Below are positions 1 to 9,606 of a stretch of 53,648 nt of DNA, piece after piece. The DNA is from Nostoc sp. NMS2 (GTDB lineage: Bacteria; Cyanobacteriota; Cyanobacteriia; Cyanobacteriales; Nostocaceae). Positions within the stretch are counted from its first letter, which is position 1. The number at the start of each line of letters is the position of its first letter. The position numbers and the translations under genes were made by a program. The stretch is from positions 1 to 53,648 of the forward strand of contig NZ_JABXKH010000034.1 of NCBI RefSeq assembly GCF_017115105.1, given 5' to 3'. A model generated the notes under the pieces. The model saw nothing but the letters and a program-made list of their open reading frames with translations, ran no database searches and was not told the origin of the DNA.

Positions 1-2
1 GA

Positions 3-89
3 ATTAAATCTTACCCTACCTCGGATGGTGTCACTTTGTTTCCAACAAAGATTGCTGATCAGGCAAGTCCTCTTGTCAATAGGCTTTGA
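3..89 (+). CDS. Possible 3' end of a gene cut by the window edge
   Basis: The frame starting at base 3 is open to a TGA at 87-89 and reads 28 residues of balanced composition ending in SPLVNRL. It could be the C-terminus of a protein that begins before the window. The family is not recognised, and 28 open codons can occur by chance, so this is only a possibility. Confidence 0.2.
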   Translation: MKSYPTSDGVTLFPTKIADQASPLVNRL

Positions 90-579
90 GACGCGCTAAC
101 CCTGGTCAAAGATAAGCTTTGTCTCTTCAGATTTAAAACTAACAATCACAATCCTATCGCTTTACGTTACTATCGTCAAACGTTAGTATACACTTCAAGG
201 TGAACTTGCGAATTTCCTTGGTAAAAACCGCTACAATAACAAGCTCTCAAAATTCTTCAAGAACTTTTAGATATATTGAATGAATCATCCTGAGCAGATA
301 CACATGGCGAACTGTTACCCAAGCCGAAGACACTATAACAGTCGTAGAAAGTAGCAAAACTCCAAAAAAGCGATCGCATCCTAAATTCTCATAAATTATT
401 CTCGAAATTTACGCACCCAGAACACCGTAAGCATTGCCCGTAATATCGTCTAGCCGTAGTTGCAGTAAACGGAGCCGACTTCGATCGCAACAATCAGATA
501 GAAAGTAGTTTTTCAATCCACTTAATCTAGTGTTAGCAGCTTAGTACATAGTGGAACAGAAAGGGCAGAGGTGGTATGA
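90..579. other. Intergenic region upstream of ada
   Basis: About 490 bases without a convincing ORF. It holds scattered HIP1-like GCGATCGC sites and AT-rich stretches that may include the ada promoter. No hairpin terminator, palindromic repeat or RNA gene was recognised. A purine-rich stretch (AGGGCAGAGGTGG, about 558-570) lies just before the chosen ada start. Confidence 0.4.
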
Positions 580-1656
580 ATGCAATTACAACAGACACAA
601 CTTTTTGAGGAAACCCTCTGGAAAGCCGTTCTCAATCGAGATGTCACAATTGACGGCAAGTTTTTCTACGGTGTTCGTTCCACAGGCATTTATTGCCGGC
701 CTATTTGCCCTAGTCGTAGACCAAATCGCAATCAAGTTTGTTTCTTCCAGTCGGTACAAGAAGCTCAAAACGCAGGTTTTCGACCTTGTAAGCGCTGTCA
801 GCCACAATTTGAAACAGTTCCAAATCCAGCCAAAGCGAAAGTTTTAGCAGTATGTCGATATATTGAAGCACAAAGCGATCGCGTCCCCACGCTCTCAGAA
901 TTATGCTCTCAGGTGGAAATGAGTCCTAGTTATTTGCAAAAGGTATTCAAGCAAATAATTGGTGTATCCCCTTTTCAATATGCAGATGCACTGCGTAGCC
1001 AACGATTGAAGCAGCGTCTCCAGTCAGGAGAAGAAATTGCTCATGCAGTTTACGACACGGGGTATGGTTCAAGTAGTCAACTCTATGAGAAAGCACCTAA
1101 GCAACTGGGAATGACACCAAAAATTTACCAACAAGCCGGAAAGACAATCAGCATTGTTTATGCGATCGCTCCATGTCCGCTAGGATATTTACTGGTGGCA
1201 ACAACAGATAAGGGTATCTGCGCCGTTAAACTAGGTGATGAAGCAGACAAACTTGAACACATCTTGAATCAAGAATTTCACCAAGCGCATATCATCCGTG
1301 ATGACCACATACACAAAGAATGGATACAAGCAATCCTCGGCTTGATTGCGGGAGATGAAGCACATCTCGATTTACCACTTGATATCCGTGGGACAGCATT
1401 TCAGAAACAGGTTTGGCAGGTGTTACAAAAAATTCCCTATAGCGAAACTCGTACCTACACTGATATTGCTCGTGATATTGCCAAACCCCAAGCAGTCCGA
1501 GCGGTAGGAAATGCTTGTGGTGCTAACCCGATCGCGGTGATTATACCATGTCATCGGGTGCTGCGGAGTGATGGTAGTCTTGGTGGTTATCGCTGGGGGA
1601 TTGAGCGAAAGCAAAAACTGCTTGTACAAGAATCAGAACGCACCGCGCGAGATTAA
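580..1656 (+). CDS. ada: Ada-type regulator and O6-methylguanine-DNA methyltransferase
   Basis: Repairs alkylated DNA by irreversible transfer of methyl groups to its own cysteines and, in the family, activates the adaptive response once methylated. Three domains are visible in 358 residues. The N-terminal Ada zinc domain has Cys39, Cys43, Cys70 and Cys73 (GIYCRPICPSR and PCKRC), where the first cysteine is the phosphotriester acceptor. An AraC-type helix-turn-helix region covers about residues 85-185. The C-terminal MGMT domain carries the acceptor motif PCHRV with Cys324. Length matches E. coli Ada (354 residues), so this is the fused form, not separate AdaA/AdaB. The ATG at 580 is preceded by a purine-rich stretch. 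The gene appears monocistronic; the next gene is convergent. Autoregulation is likely by analogy, but no Ada box was identified. Confidence 0.95.
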   Translation: MQLQQTQLFEETLWKAVLNRDVTIDGKFFYGVRSTGIYCRPICPSRRPNRNQVCFFQSVQEAQNAGFRPCKRCQPQFETVPNPAKAKVLAVCRYIEAQSDRVPTLSELCSQVEMSPSYLQKVFKQIIGVSPFQYADALRSQRLKQRLQSGEEIAHAVYDTGYGSSSQLYEKAPKQLGMTPKIYQQAGKTISIVYAIAPCPLGYLLVATTDKGICAVKLGDEADKLEHILNQEFHQAHIIRDDHIHKEWIQAILGLIAGDEAHLDLPLDIRGTAFQKQVWQVLQKIPYSETRTYTDIARDIAKPQAVRAVGNACGANPIAVIIPCHRVLRSDGSLGGYRWGIERKQKLLVQESERTARD

Positions 1657-1760
1657 AATAATTCGTAATTCGTAATTCACGTCTAATGTGAATTAAATAG
1701 TATCCGCAGTATCCGCTCAATCTGCTCACCCTCACCTATCAAAATTAATGATATGAACCA

Positions 1761-3608
1761 CTAGTCTCCAGTGCCATGTCCTGAATTCTGAGTTTTTGCT
1801 TCTGATGCTTCAGACTTAGGTTTTTCATACCTACCTGGATACTTGTGCTGAAAATAAGCTTCTAGCACTTGTAAAACCATCGGGCCACAAATAGTACCGC
1901 CATGTTCGCCGGAGTTTTCACCAAAGGCCACAACCACAATTTCTGGCTTATTACTAGGGGCATAAGCACCAAACCAAGTATGATTTGGGCGACCAACACC
2001 GGCTTCAGCAGTGCCACTTTTTCCAGAAGCCGGGGCAATTGTTGGCACGTCTAAGCGCTTACCAGTACCCTCACTCACCACCCTCCGCAGTCCGTCGCGG
2101 AGAACTTTGATAGTTGTTGGCTTCATATTTAAGGATTCTCGCCAACTTTTTGCTTCTTCGTTGTCTTTGAGCAAATGCGGTTGAACGCGATATCCGCCAT
2201 TAGCAGGGACAGAAAACATAATTGCCGATTGTAGGGGTGTCACTTGCAAAGCGCCTTGACCAATTGACATATTAATGGTGTCGCCTACAGTCCAAGGTGT
2301 TTTCAAAACTCTCTGCTTCCATGTTTCATCTGGAACTAAGCCTATTGATTCTTCATCACGAAATTCAATGCCAGTTCTTTGACCAAACCCGTATTTGCGA
2401 CTCCATTGGATTAAAGTTGGGCCACCAACTTTTCTCCCAACTTGATAGAAGAAAGTATCACTACTCATAGCGATCGCTCTGGGAAATCCTAATGGCCCAA
2501 ATCCGGCGTGGTTCCACTCACCAAAAGTCACTCCACCAACGGTAAGAGAACCAAAGGTCTGCAATATTGTATCAGGAGAAAATTCACCTGATTCCAACCC
2601 GGCTGTCGTGGTGACGATTTTGAAAGTACTGGCAGGTGGAAAAGCACTCAAAGCCCGATTGACCAAGGGATGATCTTTACCTTGCAAGCTTTCCCAATCT
2701 TTCTGGGAGAGTTTTTGTTTTGAGAAGATATTCGGGTCAAAGGTGGGGTAAGATACCAATGCTAAAATAGCACCGTTATTTGGATCGAGTGCTGCGATCG
2801 CGCCTCGTTGATTTCCTAAAGCTTTTTCTGCTGCCTGTTGCACATCCAAATCTATGGTCAGATGCAAATCGTTACCAGCTTTTGCCTGTTTCTCCCCTAC
2901 AACCCGGATTGGTCTACCCGCACCATCCACTTCCACCTGCTGACCGCCCCATTCGCCTCGCAGCACTTTCTCATAAGCTTTTTCCACCCCCATCTGACCA
3001 ATTACATCTCCCAGTCGGTAGCCTTCCTGCTTCTTGTCCTTTAACTGGTCGGCGGTCAACTCTCGCGTATAACCTAATACATGAGCTAATTTCTTCCCAT
3101 GAGGATAATAACGGACAGAATCTGTATTAATTTCCACTTCTGGGAGTTCATTTTTATACTCCTTTAGTGCCGTAATTTCTGCTTCATTGAGATCGCGAGC
3201 CACCCGAATGAGTGAAGAAGAATTAGCACCTGCTTGTTCTAATTTCTTTTCCATCTCATCTTGCGGGATGTTGAGAATTTGCGCTAGACGCGGGCCGACT
3301 ATAGACCAGGAAGGCTTAGTATGTGCCATCGGCCACAAATATACAGAACTAGGATAGCGAGTACTGGCTAAAAGTTTACCGTTGCGGTCAAAAATATTAC
3401 CCCGTTCGGGTTGTTTAGAAATCATCCGAATCCGGTTCGCTTCGGCTCGTTCTCGGAGTTTTGGCCCTTCAACAATTTGCAAATAGGCCAAACGAGCCTC
3501 AATCCCAGCGATCGTTAAGAGGGTAAATACGATTAAAAATATTGATTGGGAACCACGTCCAACTGTGCGTGTATCTTTTTTGCTGCCAATTGATGGAAAT
3601 AAAGACAT
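1761..3608 (-). CDS. mrdA: Penicillin-binding protein 2 (class B transpeptidase)
   Basis: A peptidoglycan DD-transpeptidase needed for lateral wall synthesis, anchored in the plasma membrane with its catalytic domain in the periplasm. The protein is 615 residues from the ATG at 3608. An in-frame upstream codon would add 14 residues, but the MSLFPSIGSKK start gives the usual short cytoplasmic tail before the single membrane helix (SIFLIVFTLLTIAGI). The dimerisation domain contains RGNIFDRNGKLLA. The transpeptidase domain shows the active-site STFK (Ser about 327), the SSD motif (about 381) and KSGT (about 529). The C-terminal tail is Lys/Glu/Ser-rich and variable. It is convergent with ada and divergent from the potA-like gene. 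No rodA, mreB or other shape gene is adjacent, so the name rests on domain order and family similarity, not context. Confidence 0.9.
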   Translation of the reverse strand: MSLFPSIGSKKDTRTVGRGSQSIFLIVFTLLTIAGIEARLAYLQIVEGPKLRERAEANRIRMISKQPERGNIFDRNGKLLASTRYPSSVYLWPMAHTKPSWSIVGPRLAQILNIPQDEMEKKLEQAGANSSSLIRVARDLNEAEITALKEYKNELPEVEINTDSVRYYPHGKKLAHVLGYTRELTADQLKDKKQEGYRLGDVIGQMGVEKAYEKVLRGEWGGQQVEVDGAGRPIRVVGEKQAKAGNDLHLTIDLDVQQAAEKALGNQRGAIAALDPNNGAILALVSYPTFDPNIFSKQKLSQKDWESLQGKDHPLVNRALSAFPPASTFKIVTTTAGLESGEFSPDTILQTFGSLTVGGVTFGEWNHAGFGPLGFPRAIAMSSDTFFYQVGRKVGGPTLIQWSRKYGFGQRTGIEFRDEESIGLVPDETWKQRVLKTPWTVGDTINMSIGQGALQVTPLQSAIMFSVPANGGYRVQPHLLKDNEEAKSWRESLNMKPTTIKVLRDGLRRVVSEGTGKRLDVPTIAPASGKSGTAEAGVGRPNHTWFGAYAPSNKPEIVVVAFGENSGEHGGTICGPMVLQVLEAYFQHKYPGRYEKPKSEASEAKTQNSGHGTGD

Positions 3609-3810
3609 AAGACAAAGAATGATTCTCAGAGCAGTATTATCTGTATACAATTACCCTAAACTCATGCCCAAGACTGGGTATGAAAAAATCGGGCAAGTAT
3701 ATTCTTGAACAATTGTTTTTGGCGGATACAATAAACCAAAGTGTCAAATATAGTCTGCCCAATAGACTAGTGACAAAATTACGTAAGATCACGGCATTCT
3801 ACTAAGGATT

Positions 3811-4938
3811 ATGGCTCAAATTGTCATGCAGAATCAGAGGGGGATAACAACTTTTCAGCCACTTGATGTTGAACTGCGTAACGTGTTCAAGTTTTTTAAC
3901 CAAGAACCAGCAGTACATGGAGTAGATTTGGATGTCAGACAAGGAGAATTTTTTAGTATTTTAGGCCCCTCCGGTTGTGGCAAAACAACAACACTACGCT
4001 TAATTGCTGGCTTTGAAATCGCTGATGCTGGCAAAGTGTTGATTCAGGGTCAGTCTATGACTAATGTGCCGCCTTACCGCCGACCCGTCAATACTGTATT
4101 TCAAAGTTACGCTCTATTCAATCACTTGAATGTCTGGGATAACATCGCCTTCGGACTACGGTTAAAAAAAATCCGTAAATCGGAAATTGAAATTAGAGTT
4201 CAAGAAGCTTTAAAGTTAGTGAAAATGGAAAGTTTGCGATCGCGTTTTCCCAGTCAACTTTCTGGTGGTCAACAGCAGCGAGTCGCCTTAGCAAGGGCTT
4301 TAGTCAACCGTCCCACCGTCGTATTACTAGATGAACCTTTAGGGGCGTTAGATTTAAAACTACGTAAAGAGATGCAGGTAGAGTTATCAAATTTACACAA
4401 AGACTTGGGAGTAACCTTTGTGATGGTGACACACGATCAAGAAGAAGCATTATCTTTGAGCGATCGCATTGCTGTAATGAATCAAGGCAAAATTGAACAA
4501 GTTGGCACTCCCAGCCAAATTTACGAACGTCCTCAGACATCTTTTGTGGCTGATTTTATTGGCGATACTAATTTATTCAGTGGTGAAATAGTAGCAGTAG
4601 ACTCCTCAAATGTGAAAATTTCCACAAAAACAGGACTCTCAATTGTCATTAGCCGCGCTGAAGACACACCATCTCAATTATCACAAGCGGTAGTAGTGAG
4701 TGTGCGCCCAGAAAAAATACAGCTTTCTCTTTATCCACCTAATTTGCCAACTAACTGCTTTGAAGGACGGCTTGTCAATGTTATGTATTTGGGCACACAT
4801 ATTAATTATGGTGTGGAATTAACAAATGGTATTAGGATAAATGTATTGCAACCTAATACTTTTGGTGCTTTACCAGACCGCGACACGCCCATCTACGCTT
4901 GGTGGGCAGAAAATGATTGTTTAGCTATTAGTCAATAG
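3811..4938 (+). CDS. potA: ABC transporter ATPase, PotA (spermidine/putrescine) type
   Basis: The cytoplasmic ATP-hydrolysing subunit of an importer, probably for polyamines. The 375 residues contain Walker A GPSGCGKT at 52-59, the signature LSGGQQQR near 150, Walker B VVLLDEP near 170 and the switch region [12 protein letters not shown]-terminal TOBE-like domain (about 270-370) is typical of the PotA/MalK subfamily. The ATG at 3811 follows an AAGGA ribosome binding site. No permease (PotB/PotC) or binding protein (PotD) is next to it, so the ATPase is an orphan here and its partners must be encoded elsewhere. Substrate is inferred from overall resemblance; related ATPases for other solutes have the same motifs. 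Confidence 0.85.
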   Translation: MAQIVMQNQRGITTFQPLDVELRNVFKFFNQEPAVHGVDLDVRQGEFFSILGPSGCGKTTTLRLIAGFEIADAGKVLIQGQSMTNVPPYRRPVNTVFQSYALFNHLNVWDNIAFGLRLKKIRKSEIEIRVQEALKLVKMESLRSRFPSQLSGGQQQRVALARALVNRPTVVLLDEPLGALDLKLRKEMQVELSNLHKDLGVTFVMVTHDQEEALSLSDRIAVMNQGKIEQVGTPSQIYERPQTSFVADFIGDTNLFSGEIVAVDSSNVKISTKTGLSIVISRAEDTPSQLSQAVVVSVRPEKIQLSLYPPNLPTNCFEGRLVNVMYLGTHINYGVELTNGIRINVLQPNTFGALPDRDTPIYAWWAENDCLAISQ

Positions 4939-5300
4939 TTATAATAGTCCGCCTTCTATAGGGCTTATTTTTGATTTTTGCGAAACTAGGCACAACTCAA
5001 AGAGCCTTATTTTCCGTTGCTTCTTAAGCCAAATAACTATAGCCACGCCACACTGAGCGAACATAAATCAAAGCGCATTTCTATATAAAATTCAAAATTT
5101 TTGAGGAGTCTAAGTCCCTCGGTTCTAACAAATGACAAGTTTTGCAGTGGAGTTTGCCCAGACGCTCGCGGACTCGCGAACGCTAATGCAAAACTTAATT
5201 ACGAATTACGTTCGCGTAGCGTGCCGGAGGCTCTATTACGAATTACGAATTAGTTTAATAATGGAATAATACCTTGACCCTGTACTAGGAATATTAACCC
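4939..5300. other. Intergenic region with Nostoc-type short repeats
   Basis: No gene seen in about 360 bases. From about 5155 to 5260 there are overlapping copies of the heptamer-like AATTACG tract, interrupted by a GC-rich repeat containing TTCGCGTAGCGTGCCGGAGG. These are intergenic repeat types common in Nostocales. No terminator with a clear T-run was found after the potA-like gene. Confidence 0.5.
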
Positions 5301-5750
5301 ATGTCAATTTTGAAAAGAGTTCCTTGGGTGTCCCTGGCGCTAGTACTGCTTAGTTACAGCACCTTGGGCTGGGTAATATCTGAAACACACGCTCCTGTGT
5401 TTGTGTGGGTGCTGACTGTGGTTGCAATCTTGCTTTTAATAGTTACGTTGACCACTCCTTGGCCGAGAATGACATATTACTTCGGTATTTTGCTTAAATC
5501 AAATATCAGGTCTTTTGGCGTTGCCGTCTTAGCAGCTTTCTTATTTTTTCTGATGATTGCCTGGTTTCGGGTATTTCTTGATACTTTACTCATCATTTCG
5601 GCAACTATATTAGTCAGGATAGACTTTCAAAGAGCAGGTCTTAGAGAAGGGCTAGCTTTTTTTACTACATCTATCTTTTCATTGGCAGGTTTAGCTTTGG
5701 GTGCGCTAATCTACAAGTTAATATATTCACACGTTCTGGTAACGTTATGA
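5301..5750 (+). CDS. Conserved hypothetical membrane protein, about four helices
   Basis: A 149-residue, very hydrophobic protein of unknown function. Hydrophobic segments lie at about residues 10-27, 31-50, 70-100 (possibly two helices separated by a short turn) and 118-145, with few charged residues (WPRM, KSNIR, RIDFQRAGLREG) forming the likely cytoplasmic loops. No catalytic or binding motif was recognised. The ATG at 5301 lacks an obvious Shine-Dalgarno sequence, which is common in cyanobacteria. It stands alone between spacers rich in short repeats. A thylakoid or plasma membrane location cannot be decided. Confidence 0.7.
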   Translation: MSILKRVPWVSLALVLLSYSTLGWVISETHAPVFVWVLTVVAILLLIVTLTTPWPRMTYYFGILLKSNIRSFGVAVLAAFLFFLMIAWFRVFLDTLLIISATILVRIDFQRAGLREGLAFFTTSIFSLAGLALGALIYKLIYSHVLVTL

Positions 5751-5771
5751 AGTATACTCAGAAAAACTAAG

Positions 5772-5798
5772 GATGCCTGTGGCGGACTGCGCCAACGC
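5772..5798. repeat. Short palindromic repeat, GCGTTGGC/GCATCGC family
   Basis: A 27-base copy of a family seen at least three more times here. It starts GATGCCTG and ends GCCAACGC. Read on the other strand it resembles the segment inserted in menG (23083-23111) and the ends of the 53-base copies at 33552-33604 and 49734-49786. Confidence 0.55.
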
Positions 5799-5937
5799 TT
5801 CAGAACCGATATTTCTTACCTAAAAATTTCTCAATAAAGGCAGGAGGAAAACTGTACTTACCTGTGGGACGCTACGCGAACAGTAAGCTCTGTCACCACT
5901 AATTTTCTTCTCCTGCCCCCTGCTCCCCCTGCTCCCT

Positions 5938-6744
5938 TCAAAATGCAGGCTGGTCAAATAGCAGTAGAGAAAGGAAAAAATCCATGATAAAAATGGATAC
6001 CCAACTAGTAACAACTGCCTTTGTTGCCGATTCTCCTACTTCCTTAGCTCCCCCCTTGGTAGTTAAACCCCAACTACAGCCAATGACAGCAACCAGCACA
6101 CCAAAAATAAACCCTTTTAGCAAAATAATAAACAAATCTGATGGTTCTAAAAAATTTCTGACTGATTCTAAAAATGTTTCGGGAATAATTTTGTAAAAAT
6201 GTGATGCGGCAAAAATTCCGCCGATAATCCCAGTTACTAAAGCCAAAATCGTCATCAAAGGCACCATCAAACAACAAGCAATTACTCTAGGGAGTACTAG
6301 ATAATCAATGGGATCAGTTTTGAGCATATAAAGTGCATCAATTTGCTCAGTTACCCGCATTGCACCTATTTCTGCGGCAAAAGCAGAACCCACTTGTCCT
6401 GCCATAATACTAGCGGTTAAAATTGGAGCCAATTCTCTACAAAAAGCTAAGGCAAAAGCACCTCCCACAGCATTTTCAGCCCCAAATCGGACTAATTCTC
6501 TTGCTGTCTGAATAGTAAAAATCATTCCTGCAAAACCGCTAACCAGGAGAACTGGAGAGATAGAACCAGGCCCAGCAGTCACCAGATGTTGCATAATTTT
6601 GCGGTAGTAAGTTTTTCCCTGGATAAAATGTAGCCACACTTGACCGAAAAGCAGCACTGCCGAACAACAGCGTGCAATCTCAGATTGCTCAAAATTTGTT
6701 TTTAGTCGCAATTTTATCGTCCTTAAGACTGGCTTTTTTTGCAA
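5938..6744 (-). CDS. MlaE-family ABC transporter permease (DUF140)
   Basis: A permease of the Mla/TGD1-type lipid transporter family, which moves phospholipids or related lipids between membranes. The 268 residues carry family features: GPGSISPVLLVSGFAG, AVGGAFALAFCRELAPILTA (central helix), EIGAMRVTEQIDAL and the C-terminal GATTKGG-like loop (GLTTKGGAKEVGESATK). About five hydrophobic segments are visible. The only in-frame start upstream of residue 46 is a TTG at 6742-6744, so a TTG start is assigned; a GGAG lies about 18 bases upstream. No MlaF ATPase or MlaD substrate-binding gene is adjacent, so the partners are elsewhere, as often happens in cyanobacteria. The substrate is inferred from the family. 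Confidence 0.88.
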   Translation of the reverse strand: MQKKPVLRTIKLRLKTNFEQSEIARCCSAVLLFGQVWLHFIQGKTYYRKIMQHLVTAGPGSISPVLLVSGFAGMIFTIQTARELVRFGAENAVGGAFALAFCRELAPILTASIMAGQVGSAFAAEIGAMRVTEQIDALYMLKTDPIDYLVLPRVIACCLMVPLMTILALVTGIIGGIFAASHFYKIIPETFLESVRNFLEPSDLFIILLKGFIFGVLVAVIGCSWGLTTKGGAKEVGESATKAVVTSWVSIFIMDFFLSLLLFDQPAF

Positions 6745-7176
6745 ATTATTGTTATATCAATTCTCCAAAATAAGACTACAGATACAAATGGTGGAAACCC
6801 AACTAGATGTAATCTGACTTTCTCAATTACGTAGACGCACGAAGTCCGGCTTCCCGCAGGATATTACGAATTGGTATTAAGGTATGGTACATGAACACCA
6901 TCAAGTTTGAGATTTTTCTGCTCAATACAAATTGTCTATATGGAGTGATTTGCTTTGATTATTGAACTGACTTGCGTAGGCTGGGAGTAGGGAATAGGGA
7001 CTTGTACTGAGCGACTTGTGCCGAGCGAAGCCGAGGTAAGCCGAAGTAGTGGGGAGTAGGGAATAAGCCTTTTCGATTGGTACTTAATTTGCTCAAAAAT
7101 CAAATAGGAGTCCTGTAGGACTCTCCCATAACTGGTATTTTATTTTTACGGAGTTCCTAATGTTAAATAATTTTTT
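6745..7176. other. Intergenic region with dispersed 49-base repeat
   Basis: No gene seen. Positions 7000-7048 hold a repeat beginning ACTTGTACTGAGCGACTTGT and ending AAGCCGAAGTA. Further copies lie at 39072-39120 and, with an extra 24 bases, at 41291-41363. A GGGAGTAGGGAATAGGG tract adjoins this copy. A GTAGACGCACGAAGTCCGG repeat lies near 6830. Confidence 0.6.
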
Positions 7177-7506
7177 ATGAACAGGATCAAAATAGGAATA
7201 TTTTTGTTGCTATTGATACTAGACTTATCCGTAGCACATCCAGCTTTTGCATCTGTATGCCGCAATTACGATTTCTACGACCGGCTACCCCAACGCCACC
7301 AGATTTGTATTCTCAGCATCAACCGAAGTGCTAAAAGTTACTGGGAATACAAGGCAGTCGTTAGTGTAGATGGAGTCAAAAGACCCACTGAGGTTTACAA
7401 TTGCCGTGAACGAGTCAAAGTTCAACAAGGTGGGGCTGTTTTGCCCTTTGAGCAAAAAGACCCTGGTGAAATGATATGCAGCTTTTTTAATTCTTCTCGG
7501 CGGTAA
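7177..7506 (+). CDS. Small secreted protein, function unknown
   Basis: A 109-residue protein with an N-terminal signal peptide: basic MNRIK, then a leucine-rich core (IGIFLLLLILDLSV), then a likely cleavage after AFA (about residue 25). The mature part of about 83 residues has four cysteines (VCRNY, QICIL, NCRER, MICSF), enough for two disulfide bonds in the periplasm. The family is not recognised. The ATG at 7177 has no strong Shine-Dalgarno. Its last 20 bases overlap a small convergent ORF on the other strand (7487-7591). Confidence 0.65.
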   Translation: MNRIKIGIFLLLLILDLSVAHPAFASVCRNYDFYDRLPQRHQICILSINRSAKSYWEYKAVVSVDGVKRPTEVYNCRERVKVQQGGAVLPFEQKDPGEMICSFFNSSRR

Positions 7507-7591
7507 ACACGCGCCAGATAATAAAGACTGTAAAACCTAGATAGGTGAATACTGTTAACCATTCTTGCCAGCTACCAAATACATTATTCAT
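7487..7591 (-). CDS. Single-helix microprotein, 34 residues
   Basis: An ORF from an ATG at 7589-7591 to a TAA at 7487-7489. It encodes a short polar start (MNNVFGSWQEW), a hydrophobic stretch (LTVFTYLGFTVFIIW) and a basic/polar tail (RVFTAEKN). This is the layout of small bitopic subunits of photosynthetic and respiratory membrane complexes, with the positive end probably on the cytoplasmic side. It is not recognised as any named Psb, Psa, Pet or Ndh subunit. It overlaps the end of the secreted-protein gene by 20 bases. Support is composition only. Confidence 0.5.
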   Translation of the reverse strand: MNNVFGSWQEWLTVFTYLGFTVFIIWRVFTAEKN

Positions 7592-8178
7592 CAGCAAAAG
7601 CCGGAAAATGAATATTTTTCAATCCTACATTCTGATGTGACCAGTCGGTTGATGTGTTTTGGAAGAGAAAGGAAGATTACTACCGCAAGGCGGAATTAAA
7701 AATTAAAAATTAAAAATGAATACAGCGTAAGCGTTTCGTTGGTGGTTTATTTACGCCGTGCTGTACTACTCAAAAATTCTTAGCTAATTTTCCGAAATCG
7801 ATAACAGTCGAGCGGTATCCCTGATCAGAGCATCGATTTTATACTGAATTTCTATAACTAACCTTCGGGCAATATAGCCCCATGTTTCCACTCAAAAACC
7901 CGTTCATGAAGACCGGGTTTTTGATGTTGATACTAATAAGACTTAGGCATGATTAACAGAAAAACGTAGATACAACAGGGCTTGCAGCAGACTACAGCAG
8001 AGCCACAGAGAACACAGATAAATAAGAATTTGAGGTATCTTTTGTGTAAGTTCTCAGTTGCCGTTGAGCAATTCAGCAGCACTTGTTGAAAATATCTGCG
8101 TATTAAATAAAACTATTATTCAGAAACTTTTAAGAGAATTTATCAGTCTGATTCTCCAAATTCTGCAAAAATTAGCCA
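7592..8178. other. Intergenic region with AT heptamer repeat and a hairpin
   Basis: No protein gene is supported in about 590 bases. About 7693-7718 is a TTAAAAA heptamer tract. A 10-bp hairpin lies at 7893-7923 (separate entry). The segment 7760-7925 could encode a small RNA ending at that hairpin, but no known RNA family was recognised. Confidence 0.4.
7893..7923. terminator. Strong hairpin, terminator-like, not next to a gene end
   Basis: The arms CAAAAACCCG (7893-7902) and CGGGTTTTTG (7914-7923) pair perfectly around an 11-base loop. The T-run lies in the stem on both strands, so it could work in either direction. No annotated gene ends nearby: the microprotein gene starts at 7591 and reads away, and the next gene starts at 8179. 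Confidence 0.5.
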
Positions 8179-9606
8179 ATGTCATCTTCTGCTCAAGGTA
8201 TTCCCGGATTACCGGATTTGACGCATCCGATTGAGCTTGTTCAATTTGGAACCCAGGCGCTTAAAGCTTCGCTGTTATTAGTATTTTTGATTGTAGCTTT
8301 AGGAGTTGCGATCGCACTGATAAGTTTTTCCCTCCGTCGCAGCCAGCCAGAACAGCTTATATTCATCGGCGAATGGGCTATTGGTTATTCCCAACTGTTA
8401 CGCGGATTACAACATTTAACTCTAATATTAGTTCTGTTAGTACCGGGATTTTTTCTCTGTTCAACCTTAAGCAATCGCTACCACTACTGGGAACAAGCAA
8501 AGGTAGCTCAAGTAACCGAAAGTGTTGCAGGTGAAAAGCTCGAACAACTTGCCCCCCAAATCCGCTACACTATCCGGGAGCCATACTCATATAACACTCA
8601 AGTCGGTAACAAAATAGTCAAGGTAAATGAGACACGAGACATTAACCGCTTCTTGACCTTGGCTGGTTCGCAAATTCAAGTCAAACTTGACCAAAGTGTA
8701 GATGTTCCAGGTCGTAGCTCAATTTATCGGGCGAATTATACTGCCGATTATAAAGTAGTTAACCAACTCAAGGATATTAATAATTTTTTCTTTGAAGCAC
8801 CGCCACCCAACGGGTACACACTGCTTTCTAGCTACAAAATCGAGCGTGATGGGACTAGGTTGCAACAAATCAATCCAGAAGATTATGGTTTTCCCTTCCG
8901 CCTGCAACCAGGGGAAGAAACTACATTTAAAGTCACCTATCAGGCTAGAGGCGGGCCTCGCTGGGTTTATAGTGCAGGGGGACAGATTTTATCTAACTTC
9001 CGTCTTACAGCAATTGCTAACTTTGCTCCGGCTAATTTTGCCAGTGGTATTGAACCTGATGAGATTAAATCTGACGGACGCAGTACACAATTTACTTGGA
9101 AATTTGACGAGAATGTTTCAGTCAAAAATCCATTTGGAGTGTTTACGAATACCGAACCGATTCGTCATACGGGGGTAATTCCGCGGCTTTTATTGCTAGC
9201 ACCAGCAATATTTTTGTGGTGGATATTGTTGTTATATTTATCACTACCAATGAGTTTCAGAAATGTTGCGATCGCTGGTAGTATTTTCTTTGCTTGTCTA
9301 TTGATTTTGACCTATCTGGCTCGTGTCATCAATGCTCAGTTGGCTTGGACTTTAATTTCTATCATCTTACTGTTTTTGACATGGGGATTGGGAGCTAGTC
9401 GCAGTGCTTCTTTAGCTGCGATTATCTGCACTATTGCTGGAGCAGTATTACCCATCTTTGGATTATTAGTACCCTTCAGTGGACTCACCCTCAGCCTAGC
9501 GGGTTGGCTTTCAGCCGTTTGGCTAGCAGCTCGTCACTGGTATGGCTGGTACAGTTTGCATCCAGAAGACCAAAGATTGCAGACTCAGAAAAATGCTAAA
9601 GATTGA
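8179..9606 (+). CDS. Large uncharacterised membrane protein with extracytoplasmic domain
   Basis: A 475-residue protein. Two N-terminal membrane segments (about 31-51 and 78-95) are followed by a soluble domain of about 230 residues (about 100-330, rich in beta-type sequence such as TTFKVTYQARGG). Five to six membrane segments then run from about 335 to 450, with a short charged tail. The arrangement of a helix pair, large outer domain and helix bundle resembles CreD-type inner membrane proteins in layout only; no motif proves kinship. It is best called conserved cyanobacterial membrane protein of unknown function. The gene is solitary, followed by repeats and two microprotein ORFs. Confidence 0.7.
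   Translation: MSSSAQGIPGLPDLTHPIELVQFGTQALKASLLLVFLIVALGVAIALISFSLRRSQPEQLIFIGEWAIGYSQLLRGLQHLTLILVLLVPGFFLCSTLSNRYHYWEQAKVAQVTESVAGEKLEQLAPQIRYTIREPYSYNTQVGNKIVKVNETRDINRFLTLAGSQIQVKLDQSVDVPGRSSIYRANYTADYKVVNQLKDINNFFFEAPPPNGYTLLSSYKIERDGTRLQQINPEDYGFPFRLQPGEETTFKVTYQARGGPRWVYSAGGQILSNFRLTAIANFAPANFASGIEPDEIKSDGRSTQFTWKFDENVSVKNPFGVFTNTEPIRHTGVIPRLLLLAPAIFLWWILLLYLSLPMSFRNVAIAGSIFFACLLILTYLARVINAQLAWTLISIILLFLTWGLGASRSASLAAIICTIAGAVLPIFGLLVPFSGLTLSLAGWLSAVWLAARHWYGWYSLHPEDQRLQTQKNAKD

Noticed and set aside
551..847. 98-codon plus-strand ORF overlapping the start of ada in another frame
   Set aside because: The ada frame carries all family motifs from 580; the other frame has no recognisable features and is a shadow.
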